DNA of 64,000 nucleotides from contig MJGA01000004.1 in NCBI GenBank assembly GCA_001910725.1, forward strand, positions 744,001 to 808,000. Reading direction: 5' to 3'. Made by a program: the position numbers and the translations under genes. Shown here piece after piece: positions 34,465-46,986 of this stretch (positions are counted from its first letter, which is position 1; every line of letters starts with the position of its first letter). The notes under the pieces are model-generated. The model saw only the letters and a program-made list of their open reading frames with translations. It made no database searches and was not told where the DNA came from. The DNA is from Phanerodontia chrysosporium (lineage: Eukaryota; Basidiomycota; Agaricomycetes; Polyporales; Phanerochaetaceae).

Positions 34465-35353
34465 GCGGCGGTGGCGCGACGCGAATTCAACCCCCTGCAA
34501 GCCCAGAGGAGCAGAATGCGGGCCTCCTGCCTGTCACCAATGAGCATGGGCGGAAGCGCAGAGAAGAAAAGCACAGCCATTGGAGGCAAGCGCACGTACC
34601 GTCCGTCGTTTGACATCGCGAGTTGCCTACAGGCAGTGCCGGAGCGACGGTTGGGAGCGGCGGCTCGCAGTCATGAACGGGCGGTCGGTGCGGGGCGAGC
34701 AGCGGGTGTCGTAGCTTCAAGTCGTCGTCGCGGGCCTGCTTCGTACGCCCGCAAAGCGTATTGGAGGCGCTTGGGTCCCGGTGAAGCTTTGACGGGCAGC
34801 GGGTGCCGTTGTGCAAGTACTTGCCGGGGTCGGCGTTCGACGCAGCGGTGCGAGCGTGCTCGGTCAGGGCGGGGAACGCGGTCAACAGAGAGGCTACGTA
34901 CTTGGCAGAGGCCGCACGGCATCGCGAAGGGTGCGAAGAGGCGGCGCGAGATGAACAGGTTGTCCGGCGGTCGCAGAGCGTCCACACAGACACGGGCGAC
35001 GGCGTCGGCGTCGAAGGAGAGCGTGAGGGCACGGCGAGCGGCGGCGCAGAGGAGAAGCGCTGTCGCCGTCGCAGCACTCGGTGCGCTAGCGGGGGCTCAC
35101 GCGGCGGCGAAGGCCGTGCAGACGGTCGGGGTGACGTGCGCGGCGTTGGTGCTGAAACGGGCGACGAGAACGCAGAGTACTTAGAGGGCAGTGGACACGG
35201 AGAGAGTATGACGACACCGTGGCCCCGGCAGCCTGGCGCATTGGCCAGAATCCACGTCGCAGAGTGTCGTATCTAGGTCGTGACATCGGGACAACCACCG
35301 GCGAACCCTGCGCGAATCAATCGCCGCAGACGCCCGCCGCGCCACGCGCTACC
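33860..35353. other. Copy A: unit right end, no recognisable gene
   Basis: GC-rich. It holds a (GGC)n tract (about 34438-34475) and long overlapping open frames on both strands, none with a recognisable domain. The last few hundred bases serve as the upstream region of FAHD1 copy B. Confidence 0.35.
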
Positions 35354-35429
35354 GCCATCAGTCCCATCGGGCGCCCACGCATCAGCCTGCACAAGTGACT
35401 CCGGCAAGGTTCGCTCTCGCCACGCAGCC

Positions 35430-36525
35430 ATGGCAGCAGCAGCATTCCTCAGGCAGGGCAAAAAGGTCAGCAGCCGGCGTGCAGCGCGGCCACACACAGG
35501 CCAACTGCTCACCGTCTCCTCGCCCAGATCGTCGCCATCGGCCGCAACTACGCGGACCACGTCAAGGAGCTCAACAACGCGATCCCAAGGGAGCCCTTCT
35601 TCTTCCTCAAGCCCACCACCAGTTACCTGCCCTCGGGCGGGAACGTCGAGATCCCCCGCGGCATTGTCGCGCACCACGAAGGCACGTCCCTCGCCCGCGC
35701 CCCCGTCCCACCGCTAACGCACGTACCCCCCAGTCGAGCTTGGCCTCGTCATAGGCAGGCGCGGCCGAGACATCGCCCAGGCCGACGCGGACGCGTACAT
35801 CGCGGGCTACGGTGAGCCGCAAACCCCCCACCGCTGCCCCGCGCGCCGCGCCCGCTGACGGCCCCGCAGCCCTCGCGGTCGACATGACCGCGCGGAACCT
35901 CCAGGAGGAGGTCAAGCGCAAGGGCCTCCCGTGGAGCGCCGTCAAGGGCTTCGACACGTTCACCCCCGTCAGGTGCGCTGCCCGCTCCCTGCCCGCCGGC
36001 GTGTCTTGGCACACGCGCGCGCGCGCCCCGCGGCCCGAGGACTGACCGCTGCCGCGCCTCCCCCAGTGCGTTCGTCCCGCGCGCCGCCGTCGCCGACGCG
36101 CACGCCCTCACGCTCTCGCTCCAGGTGCGTCGGCCCGCCCGCCGTCTGCGCCGCACGGGACTGACGCGGGCCTGCGCTGCGGCGCGCCCTCCCCGGACCC
36201 AGATCAACGGCGCGCTGAAGCAGCACGGGAGCACGGCGGACATGATCTTCCGCATCCCGCGCCTCGTCGAGCACGTCTCGTCGATCATGACTCTCGAGGT
36301 GCGGCGCTCTCCGCTGTCTACGCCCCAGGCCACTCACGCACGGACCGCCCCCGGACACAGGAGGGCGACCTGATCCTGACGGGCACGCCGTCGGGCATCG
36401 GCCCCGTCGCAGCGGGCGACGCCGTCGAGTGTGCGCTCGCCGACGCGAGCGGCAACACGCTCGCGACGCTCACCTTTGGCGCCGTCGACAGAGCCGGGGG
36501 GTACCACTACCAGGCTGCGTCGTAA
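35430..36525 (+). CDS. FAHD1: FAHD1-like acylpyruvase, array copy B
   Basis: Same seven-exon structure and predicted enzyme as copy A, with all metal-binding and substrate-loop residues intact (HHEVELG, VDMTARN, TGTPSGIG). The GC-AG intron is at 35682-35733. Introns differ from copy A by single-base changes and a few indels, while exons are nearly unchanged; the visible residue change is Val to Ala in DRAGGYHY. Its upstream sequence is the right end of copy A, so its promoter is not the one used by copy A. No frameshift was seen. Confidence 0.92.
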
Positions 36526-38670
36526 GGCGGCGGCAGGCGTGTGTGCACGTCACCGACGTGGCCGAGGAGGAGGGGGGGGGGGGAGAAGACATATCAGTGT
36601 TGTTGTGCTACCGCGTTGCTGCAGTGCAGCCCGGGATTGCCCACACCGCACCCAGGCATCGGGCCCTGTATCCTCTGTGCTTGTGTAGTTCTGCGGGGCG
36701 TCAACGATCTGGACAGAGTCGTCAGCTGCCACTCGGCGTGTGCCCTTGGCGCGAGGCGGCGATCAGCCCGAGACCGGTGGCGGAGCCTCGCGCACGGCCG
36801 TGCGGCGCCGGTTGGCAGGAACCCCCAGGTGTTGGGGAATCAGACGTGCCGTCACAGGGCGGTGTCTCGTCCTGAACGCTGGACGTTGAACTGCGACGCC
36901 CGACTTGGCTCGTGCGATATCGTCTGCGCGGCGAAGAGTGGGATGTTGTCTCGGGTGTGGGGTCCGTCCCTCTTGGGAAACGATTCTGATATCGCCATTT
37001 GAGCTGATGTGCTGGGCACGCCATTGAACGACTGCCTCCTGAGCAGCGAGAAGCGGGCTCGTAGGACATGGCAGGACACTTATCACGCCAAGGGGATATC
37101 GCGCCCGTGATTTCAGCTGAGCACTGGCGGTTGATTTGCCGATACGCTTCGAAGAGTACGAGTCTAACCTTTGCCCGCGGAGGCAGGGACGCTGCAGGCG
37201 AAGGAATGCCTTACATGCAGCACCCATGCATCTCATGAAGCCCGTTCCTGCACGCGGCAGCAGACAGCCGGTCCACCGTCTGCCTCAGCCAGGCGCCAGG
37301 GCGTGACCACGTCCGCAGGGACGTCGCGGCCCACTTGGGCCCGCGAACTGCCACTGCGTGCACCGTCTCCCCGGCGGCGGCGGCGATCTGCACCTGTAAG
37401 TGCCCGAAAGGACGCCCTGAAATCCCTCTGCGACCTCCACCCTGGAGGGGGACAGCGGTGGGCGGCGCGCGCGGGCCAACGCGGGGTGTATGCGCTGTCG
37501 AGTCGGGCCGACGACGGTGTCCTGCGCTTCGCCATGGCGGCCTTGCAGGGGCGCTTCAAGCGCGCAGGCCAGTCCGCCTCCCGACAACCGTGACGCTGGG
37601 GCTCTGCAGGAGGGACCGGCCAAGCTGGGCATGGGAGGACTGATGAAGTAGAGAGCAATTCGTGCAGGTGCACATCTTCATGTCTTTGTGCGACTTCTTA
37701 CCTGCGTAAAAATGTTGACCGGGGACGCCACTGGCACCGTGCTGATGGGTCGGAGGAGGACCTCCTTCGTTGTAACAGCTGTCAAGTCCGCGTCTGACTG
37801 CCCAGCTGTTCAAGGCATCAATTCGAGCACTCAGGTCTCTGTGAGCCGTTTGTAACGACTTGGATAACTATGGGCGGTTATCCTGGTCACACACGGGGAC
37901 TCGAACGGTCGCAATGTGGCGTGGCTCAATGAATAGACTATCATCGCTGTGCGGCTTTGTGGGCTTGACTCGATGTCGCCGCGGTCCTCGTCAAATGGTC
38001 GGAGGATCCGTAGCACGTGCCGTGGCGAAGCGTTTGTTTTCTCCTCGTCCTTGTCATATACAGTACGCCATGCGCGAATAAACTTGCAGGTCAAAGTTTG
38101 GGCCCGTACGGTCCGTGTCGAACTCGCAATGGCGGATCTCGCGTTCCCGCCAAGTTCCCGCGACTCGAATTTCGATCTCGGGCGCTTGCACGATATGTTG
38201 GAATTCTTGCTCCTGACCACGACGACCCGACTGTTTGCACACCGACGACTCGCGCCTCGCGAGCCCGTGGACAAGCCCCTCGCAAGCTCTCTTGAAGATA
38301 CCGATGCGCGTTGCGCCTCTCCAGGGCCCGAAATATCCCGGCCGGGCGCGCTGGGCGCGCTGCTGGCCTGTGGGCTCAACCCGCAACAACCCTCTCTCGG
38401 CCCTGCCGCCTCAAATAACACCCCCGAGATGCCAGAAATTCGACGGCTGACACTCTCTAAACTACGCCCGCGCCTAGCGGCAGGGAGCAGGCGGTGCTGG
38501 CGACGGCGGCGGGTTCGTTCGGTCAGGAGATCGTCGCAAGGCTTCGCATTTCGGCCGGCAAGTGACAGGCCAGCGTTTCCCAATGTTGTGTCAGTCTCTG
38601 TCAAGACCTTTCGCAACGTGTGCTGGAAGCATTGGCGGGATATGTAGTGCCGCTTAGTTGCGCTTTGACG
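36526..38670. other. Copy B: FAHD1 3' flank, no recognisable gene
   Basis: Corresponds to 26091-28216 of copy A. The G-run here is G12 (36572-36583). Differences from copy A are largely C/T and G/A transitions at CpG. Confidence 0.4.
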
Positions 38671-38952
38671 ATGGACCCTGCGGTAAGTGACGTGCGATTC
38701 TTTGGCTTGCTACTTCGCTAAAGCGCCGATCTTCCAGGTTCAACGTCCAGACTTTGAACGCCGGCTTTCGGTTATCGAGGAGCGAACCACAGCAGGCGAT
38801 GCGACGGTGTCGGGCGGGTACAAAGGTGAGCAGGCGGGCGTGGCTCGGCTCAACCACGGGACCAAGGGCTGACTTTGCACGTAGACGTTTTGGCGATGCT
38901 CTGCCTCACTGCGGCGCGGCGCTGCCCCCGTGTGTTTGCTATCAGCCGGTAA
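38671..38952 (+). CDS. Candidate spliced micro-ORF, copy B
   Basis: Same three-exon model and length as the copy A candidate. It starts ATGGACCCTGCG and ends CPRVFAISR, with Ala to Thr and His to Arg in the last exon. Support is limited to splice signals and preservation of the frame. Confidence 0.25.
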
Positions 38953-40364
38953 AGTGCGAGGAGGCGGCGGGAGCTGTTTGATCTCGCCACGCGGGCCCCG
39001 CTCCTCTGATGGTCTGAATACCATGCGTCCTTGCAAGGGACAGGTGGACAGAGCGGGCAATGTGCTAGGGTCAAAACTGGTGAGGCACGTGACGACGTGT
39101 GGGGCGTAATGCTCACTCGCTCGGACGCTCGGGCGCAACAGGAGATACGGTGCTCGGCGCTCGGTCAGCCAGCAACTTGCAAGCTGAGCGAAGCTGCGAA
39201 TGTCTGCGAACGAGCGCGTTAGTCGGACGCTCTCCGGCTGGTGTCGCACTGCATGCGAGAGGAGCAAACCGCCTGCGGAGCCGTCCGGGGGAAAGAGGCA
39301 GCGCCGTCACCTCCGTGTGGAGGTAAGAACGGCGCGTGAGGTCTCCCGAGTCGAGCCGCGTTGGATCGTGTCATCGATGAGGTACGTTTGATGCTCTTCA
39401 TTGCGTCAAGCAAGGTGTGCTAACTTCGCCGCTGTCCTCTTCCCAGGTCATCGCCAAAACGCCGGGCTGCACACTGTCCTGTTCATCGTCGTGCATTAGC
39501 ACGAGCATTTTTCCACGCCAAACAAGCCAGTGAAACCGCGCACCTTGGCTCCTCGCTCTCGCGTGTGGTCCCACCGGGAGGACTCGCGTAGGCCCCGACC
39601 GCATCGGCCTAGGCTACCGAGCGATCTCATTGGCCACGACCTTTGTCGCACGGCAGGACGTACCGCCATTGTCACTGCTTCGCCAAGCAAAAGGCCGCCG
39701 AGGCCAGTGACGCTGGAGTACGAGCACGAGATATGCAAGGGACGCGCCGCCCGACGCGCTCTCCCGTCAACTGTCTCGGGCAACACCATGCATTCTGCTT
39801 GTCTCCCGAGTAAGTCTCCTTGGCATGTTTGCGTTGCTGTTGCGTGTTTCTGATGCCCGTGTGCCAGGACGTGCCCACATCCGCAATTCGCCAGCGCAAT
39901 CGCACGCTGCAAGGATCCGCTACTGGGTTGGGATGTTAGATGAAGGCGAGGGAAGGTTTTCGATGGCGAATAGACGAACTGGGTGGGGCAAAGATGCAAA
40001 TTTGTGGTATAGTCCGGTGCTAGTTGAATAGTATCTCAGCAATTCGTGAACAGCGGGCAAGCTGCGAAACACACCTGTGGGGGGGCCCACTGATTTTCAC
40101 GATGCAAGCCTGGGAGGCACTGCTAATCGCAGCGAATGGTGAGAGTGTCATAGTCATGAGCAAGCACATCGTGCAGGACACACGTCGAAGGGCGTCGTAC
40201 GTACTCGAGATGACACAGAATCACCTCCGGCAAGCGCGGCTGGGTTGGACAGGCTATTGGTGAGCCGCATGCTTATTCCCGAGGGGTTCACAGACTGCTC
40301 ACTGCGTGTCTGCGACAAAGTGTTCAGCATGGGCAGGGTTCGTAAGGCCCTCCACCCTACCCGC
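38953..40364. other. Copy B: no recognisable gene
   Basis: Counterpart of 28499-29903. It includes the divergent patch at about 39060-39165 with an extra GGCGCTC-like insertion, which breaks the long plus-strand frame seen in copy A. Confidence 0.35.
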
Positions 40365-40697
40365 TCACGCTGAGAAGCACCACGCGTACGGTGGGCTGCT
40401 CGTGAATAGTTTGGCGAAACGACGCGACAAGAACTGCTAGTCCTTGGTCAGTACAATGAACCAGCAAGCCAACAAAAGTCTTACCTTACGTCGGTGGGCA
40501 GGAGAAAAACATGCTCCGAGCCCTGATTTTGTCGATAGCTCTGCGGAGGGCAGTGGGAAGCCAACAAGAAAATTCCTATCGAGGGCTCCGCCAAGTCGAG
40601 GGCATTGCACGATCACAATCGCAGAGCGCAGTGGCATCGCAGTGACGTCGACCGAGTCCATCGTAGCGAACGGACGGTGCGGAGGGTGTTGACACAC
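40365..40697 (-). CDS. Candidate two-exon small ORF, copy B
   Basis: Counterpart of the copy A candidate at 29904-30236. The splice signals are identical and the product is about 94 residues, with Gln to Arg, His to Arg, Cys to Arg and Arg to Cys substitutions. It may be non-coding. Confidence 0.22.
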
Positions 40698-43600
40698 CCG
40701 ACGTCTGCGTCAGGGATGGGAGGTGCAGCACAGCGGAGACGGCGAAGGCCCGTGTGCTTGTGGACCATGGACCGGGCCGTCGGACGCTCGACCGTCATCA
40801 TTGGCGACAGGTCGAGATTACAGCGGTGACGCAGCCCAAGTATTGCGCTGCTGAGCGGCATGCGGACATCATGGCAGGGCAGCTCGAGGTCGGCGGACGG
40901 AACGGCAAGCGGCTGCCATGCCTCGTATCGGGGTGATAGCAGGGTTGCTAAAAGTTCAACGAGACGAGACGAGCCGAGACGAGAGAGGTGCCACGTCAGG
41001 GCACAGGCAGCCTCAGCGTAAAACCTGATAGACATGGGCGAGTGCAATCAAACGGCGGGGTGGCATAGCAGCGGGCTGGCTTACACAGCCGGCCTGGCTT
41101 CGTCGACACGAGCGACGCGACCTGCACCACGAAGGCGGTGCACATTCGATATGTGCAGCATTACGGCATCAACTGCGATGCCCGCGAGGAGACATTGGCA
41201 AGTCAGTCGTTTGTTTTCGATAGAAACTTTACGCATTGCTCACTAACTCCACGAAGGAGCCCGGGCCGAGAGAGCTGCATTGCTTTTAATCCAAACTGCT
41301 CGAGCCGAGACAGTGCCGAGCGACGGTCATTCTCGCACCGGTGATCGGCACGGGCTCGGGAGGAAGACTGGTTCATGTTTAGTTAGTGCATGTGCTGGCA
41401 AGTGAGCAAACGAGAGTCCTACCTGACATTGGGCAGCACGATAAGCATGGCTGTGAGACTTGGTAGTGGCGCCTCTGCCAGTAGAGGTTGACGACGGCGG
41501 TGGCAATGTGCCCATCCGAGCCAGGGGCTCGGACCAGGTGTGTGGCGGTGGGCAAAGGCCGCGGCAGCGGCACCGCAGTAACATAGGGCATCGCCGATGC
41601 GGACGGTCCATCCGGGCGATGAATCCGTACGCGGCATGGGACACGCGAGGCGCAAGCGAGAGACCGTCGTCCTCGCGGGGCCGGGCTGTCGAATGCTACG
41701 CCGTGGGTATCAGTGCCTGTTCGTCGGGTAGCGACATATTCAATCTGTCACTGGGCTGAATGCCATGCCCGCCCACATCGACCTCTTGATACTCGCAGGC
41801 CGCGACCAGGGACGGTGTGTGCGGCGACTTTCCGTGCCGCTGGGCTGACGGTAGCGATGCTCGGCTTCGAGGAGATGACCTCAGTCGCTGCCGGCACACC
41901 GTCCTGACGTCCAGGCACGCGCTGAGCTAACAGGCGCAGGTTAGCGCAATCAAAATGCCGAAACACTGCGGCGGTCTTACTGTGCTGGTCACCGGGGCTG
42001 CCTCCGTCCGGAGTGGACGCGAAGGCAGGACAACCCACGGCGTGGTCGCCGTCCACGTCATGCACCCTGGGTTGCGCTGTGCTGACCGCTCACCGACGGC
42101 GGCGGGACAGCCGCTAGCTATTATAGAAAAGTAGGGGTCACGGTCAGCTTTCACTACGGATGGCAGCAGCGAACGTGGGATCACAATCCCAGTACCTTTA
42201 TCATGCTAGTAGTGTACTTCATGATTTTGTACCTGGTATTACGAGAACGTGATGGTCAGTTCAAGAACTTGAGTTGGGATTTGGAGAGACAAGGCTTACC
42301 AAACCGGTTCGTGCTTCGGGTTTTCAAGCTGTCTATCAATAACATGGAAACGATGAAGCAGAGACCCTGATCTCACTGTCTGTACTATACTCTACCACAT
42401 ATCGTCGTCACGGTGGAAAGACCCCGCTAACACAGGAGTCTCTCCCGCACTAGAAGTGTATGCCTTTGAACGAACGTCGTTTAATCTATGCAAGAACGCG
42501 TTAGCTTGTGCAGAAACTTGAGGGACATGGAGAGACGGGGCTTACTGACCTCCATAGAGTGCCCGCGGCAGCAGCTTGTAATATGTAGGTACCTTTGTGT
42601 CAGGATATTGAGAAGCACTTGTGTAGGATTGCTTACAAGTGGTGTGTCCTGTGGTAACCACACCGCAGAATGACGCGAGATAACAAGTTGCACCACGCAT
42701 TGATTGACAGCGGGAGTAGGCGGCCTAGTGAATAAATTGTTAGTATCCCGTGGTGGAATGATACCGTAGGGATAGCACTCACCGGGAAGAGCGCGACATG
42801 GCGGCCGACGTCACCGAGGACGAGGCAGGGGCACGGAGAGTCTGTAGCTAACAAAGCCGAGTGTCGGGCACACAGCGAGCGAGGTGATGATGCACCCGTG
42901 ACCGAGGGGCAAGTGAGACGAGGAAGAGAGAGGGAGGGAGAGGAGGAGGAGGAGGAGGAGGAGGAGGGGAAGAGCGGAATGGGGCCTCCTGAGCTGTGCC
43001 CACTGCACCCTTTATACTGCAGAGGGCGCGTCGCGTGCACGGACGGCGCCGCAGGTCCCACGCCCGCCTGCACACCCGTCTCCATGCCGCGCGTACTGCA
43101 GCCGCTGCGTGCGAGCCACGTCGCGACGGAGGCAGGAGGCGATCGAGGCCGTCCGCGCGCCGTCACGGTGCCGCAGGCTTGTCGCAAAAAAAGGAGCACT
43201 CCGCCTGCCAGCACACGGCGCGCGTACCTCGGCGCCAGTGGCGGTGAGGTGCCGCCGTGGGCCAAGCGAGGCTGCCCTGGGCTGGGGAACGTCGCGAAGC
43301 TGGGCTCGAGGCGCGGCAGCACGACGTGGCGTGCACTGACGCGACGCGGCAGCGGCGAGCACGGAGGGGCGCGTTCCATCAGAGTGGTCGCTGTGTTCGC
43401 GTGTGCAGATGGGCAGCCGCCTGTCATCGAGCGGAGCTCCAGGACCTGCCCCGCTGTCCTGTTTGCCTGCCACGCTCGAGCGAAGCTGCGACTCGTGCGC
43501 GACGAACTTGAACTTTGCGGTTTATGTGTCTTCTTTTCGACATGGGCCGTCAAACAGATGATGATGTTCTGAGAGAATGCAAACTTACCGTCACGGTTCA

Positions 43601-44206
43601 GAGCAGCCCCCTCTTGCGTGCTCCGTGTGTGGTCGTGCCGAGTGTCGTCGACGAGCGCGAAGAGCAAGGCGGCTCGGTGCAGCCCCGCGATAGCCGAGGG
43701 CTTCGTGGCGTCTGCCTGATTTGGCTTATCGGTGATATCTGGCTCCTGCCCTTGCTCTCATCCATGCTCGTTCGCCCGCCTTCCCATCCTACCTCAGTCG
43801 TCTGGCATTGCAGCCAAATGTTTCTTTCTACAATTTCTCGCAGGTGCAATGCCATTTTAAAGCTCAGTGCATGTTCGGCAGGTCAAGTTGGTAGCTCAGT
43901 ACTCTTGCGGACATATACACGCTGGACGAGAGAGTCCACTGGACGCATTGCACTCACGTCTCTTGTCTCTGAGGCTTTGCAAGTGGGTTGAGCTCGCTTA
44001 CACTCACAGGCTGAGATCAAACCTACTCTCGGAGATGAGGTGTTCCTGTGAACTCCACTCAGATGCCACCGCAGCCCGCTTCTTGGTGCCACTGGTTGGG
44101 AGGCGTCGGATGATGTGCCTGTGTTGCTGTGCTCAAGGCCTGCCCGTTGCCACTGATGCCTGCCATGTAGTCTGGCACTTTGGCACAAGCTTCAGTGTGC
44201 TACACT
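40698..44206. other. Copy B: intron-like signals but no readable gene
   Basis: Counterpart of 30237-33742, identical to it over long blocks, including the three minus-strand introns. A two-base difference near 43480 changes the long minus-strand frame relative to copy A. The (GGA)n tract is at 42939-42967. Confidence 0.35.
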
Positions 44207-44324
44207 GCTGAGACCCCTGTCCATGGAGAGCCAACTATCTCAGAGGATGATCTCTGAGATAGCAGGCCCTCCCATAGAGAGGGTTGTCTGTGCAACCATG
44301 GCTGCATAGCGAGAGGGTCTCAGC
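44207..44324. other. Multi-branched foldable element, copy B
   Basis: Same outer stem (44207-44216 with 44315-44324) and inner hairpins as copy A. The two differences seen lie in loops: GATGAT for GACGAT, and one extra C in the CCCTC hairpin loop. The stems are unchanged. Confidence 0.5.
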
Positions 44325-45812
44325 TGTGCAGGTGGGCTATTTCGAGCGCTTTCTGATGCTCTTCCCGAGGGCGCTGCACTAACTCACTACCCGATCAGAC
44401 CGTTTCTGGGGTCACCAAAGTGTCGCCAAGCCGTCGCGAGCAACCCCAGTCACAGAGGAGACCAAATTCAATTTTTTGTACCTGCCCCGGGAGCTTGTAC
44501 GTGGCCTATGGGGCGCTACTCAGCTCTCCCGTGTACGCCTCCCATCCCTGTGGTCTCGGCTCAAGCAGCCGCATGTCCATCCAGCAGAGCAGCACATAGC
44601 GTTGAGACCTCCTCAGCATGAAGCAGCGTCCAGGGCGCACACGAGGTCGTGCAGTCTCGACAGACGGTGACCTCAGGACGAAGGCGACGGCGGGCAAGTT
44701 GCGGGGAGAGGGCAGAGACGGGCCAGTGCACCGGTACGTGTTCTGTCGCTGCCGCGGCATGTCGACGCGGCGGAACGTGCTTTCGTAGGGCCAACAGCGT
44801 GCGTGCCGACACGTAGAAGTGTCTCACACGGCCCAACGACGCCCTGGTCGCCCCATCGAAGGCGGGTCGGACTGCGTCGGAGAACGTCCACGGACGGCGG
44901 CGGCGGCGGCGGCGGCGGCGGCAGCGGCGGTGGCGCGACGCGAATTCAACCCCCTGCGAGCCCAGAGGAGCAGAATGCGGGCCTCCTGCCTGTCACCAAT
45001 GAGCATGGGCGGAAGCGCAAAGAAGAAAAGCACAGCCATTGGAGGCAAGCGCACGTACCGTCCGTCGTTTGACATCGCGAGTTGCCTACAGGCAGTGCGG
45101 GAGCGACGGTTGGGAGCGGCGGCTCGCAGTCATGAACGGGCGGTCGGTGCGGGGCGAGCAGCGGGTGTCGTAGCTTCAAGTCGTCGTCGCGGGCCTGCTT
45201 CGTACGCCCGCAAAGCGTATTGGAGGCGCTTGGGTCCCCGTGAAGCTTTGACGGGCAGCGGGTGCCGTTGTGCAAGTACTTGCCGGGGTCGGCGTTCGAC
45301 GCAGCGGTGCGAGCGTGCTCGGTCAGGGCGGGGAACGCGGTCAACAGAGAGGCTACGTACTTGGCAGAGGCCGCACGGCATCGCGAAGGGTGCGAAAAGG
45401 CGGCGCGAGATGAACAGGTTGTCCGGCGGTCGCAGAGCGTCCACACAGACACGGGCGACGGCATCGGCGTCGAAGGAGAGCGTGAGGGCACGGCGAGCGG
45501 CGGCGCAGAGGAGAAGCGCTGTCGCCGTCGCAGCACTCGGTGCGCTAGCGGGGGCTCACGCGGCGGCGAAGGCCGTGCAGACGGTCGGGGTGACGTGCGC
45601 GGCGTTGGTGCTGAAACGGGCGACGAGAACGCAGAGTACTTAGAGGGCAGTGGACACGGAGAGAGTATGACGACACCGTGGCCCCGGCAGCCTGGCGCAT
45701 TGGCCAGAATCCACGTCGCAGAGTGTCGTATCTAGGTCGTGACATCGGGACAACCACCGGCGAACCCTGCGCGAATCAATCGCCGCAGACGCCCGCCGCG
45801 CCACGCGCTACC
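44325..45812. other. Copy B: unit right end, no recognisable gene
   Basis: Counterpart of 33860-35353. The (GGC)n tract at 44895-44933 is shorter than in copy A. It forms the upstream region of FAHD1 copy C. Confidence 0.35.
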
Positions 45813-45888
45813 GCCATCAGTCCCATCGGGCGCCCACGCATCAGCCTGCACAAGTGACTCCGGCAAGGTTCGCTCTCGCCACGCAGCC

Positions 45889-46986
45889 ATGGCAGCAGCA
45901 GCATTCCTCAGGCAGGGCAAAAAGGTCAGCAGCCGGCGTGCAGCGCGGCCACACACAGGCCAACTGCTCACCGTCTCCTCGCCCAGATCGTCGCCATCGG
46001 CCGCAACTACGCGGACCACGTCAAGGAGCTCAACAACGCGATCCCAAGGGAGCCCTTCTTCTTCCTCAAGCCCACCACCAGCTACCTGCCCTCGGGCGGG
46101 AACGTCGAGATCCCCCGCGGCATTGTCGCGCACCACGAAGGCACGTCCCTCGCCCGCGCCCCCGCCCACCGCTAACGCACGTACCCCCCAGTCGAGCTTG
46201 GCCTCGTCATAGGCAGGCGCGGCCGAGACATCGCCCAGGCCGACGCGGACGCGTACATCGCAGGCTACGGTGAGCCGCAAACCCCCCACCGCTGCCCAGC
46301 GCGCCGCGCCCGCTGACGCCCCGCAGCCCTCGCGGTCGACATGACCGCGCGGAACCTCCAGGAGGAGGTCAAGCGCAAGGGCCTCCCGTGGAGCGCCGTC
46401 AAGGGCTTCGACACGTTCACCCCCGTCAGGTGCGCTGCCCGCTCCCTGCCCGCCGGCGTGTCTTGGCACACACGCGCGCGCGCGCGCCCCGCGGCCCGAG
46501 GACTGACCGCTGCCGCGCCTCCCCCAGTGCGTTCGTCCCGCGCGCCGCCGTCGCCGACGCGCACGCCCTCACGCTCTCGCTCCAGGTGCGTCGGCCCGCC
46601 CGCCGTCTGCGCCGCACGGGACTGACGCGGGCCTGCGCTGCGGCGCGCCCTCCCCGGACCCAGATCAACGGCGCGCTGAAGCAGCACGGGAGCACGGCGG
46701 ACATGATCTTCCGCATCCCGCGCCTCGTCGAGCACGTCTCGTCGATCATGACCCTCGAGGTGCGGCGCTCTCCGCTGTCTACGCCCCAGGCCACTCACGC
46801 ACGGACCGCCCCCGGACACAGGAGGGCGACCTGATCCTGACGGGCACGCCGTCGGGCATCGGCCCCGTCGCAGCGGGCGACGCCGTCGAGTGTGCGCTCG
46901 CCGACGCGAGCGGCAACACGCTCGCGACGCTCACCTTTGGCGCCGTCGACAGAGCCGGGGGGTACCACTACCAGGCTGCGTCGTAA
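45889..46986 (+). CDS. FAHD1: FAHD1-like acylpyruvase, array copy C
   Basis: Third intact copy of the seven-exon gene, predicted product about 229 residues with all family motifs and the DRAGGYHY ending shared with copy B. The GC-AG intron is at 46141-46191. The CG dinucleotide run in the intron after TFTPV is longer here (near 46470-46488). The coding exons show none of the homopolymer damage seen further right in this copy, so the gene looks functional. Confidence 0.92.

Larger units (their letters stand above)
24922..35353. repeat. Tandem repeat unit, copy A (10,432 bp)
   Basis: First full unit of a head-to-tail array. It starts at GCCATCAGTCCCATCGGGCG, and the same string recurs at 35354 and 45813. 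It contains an FAHD1 gene at its left end and about 9 kb without recognisable genes. Sampled divergence from copy B ranges from none over about 1.1 kb (30.14-31.24 kb) to about 2% (27.4-28.2 kb). There are no terminal inverted repeats, LTRs or transposase/RT domains at the unit edges. Confidence 0.95.
35354..45812. repeat. Tandem repeat unit, copy B (10,459 bp)
   Basis: Second full unit, same orientation and content as copy A, 27 bp longer because of small indels and microsatellite changes. One example is a 14-base insertion near 36880 absent from A and C. Confidence 0.95.

Noticed and set aside
34354..35184. 276-codon plus-strand frame with a poly-Ala run
   Set aside because: The Ala run is the (GGC)n repeat, the rest is Arg/Ala/Ser-rich as expected from GC-rich non-coding DNA, and long frames also exist on the opposite strand.
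24922..35353. The 10.4 kb unit as a transposable element
   Set aside because: No terminal inverted repeats, LTRs, target-site duplication, transposase, helicase or reverse-transcriptase motif was found at or within the unit.
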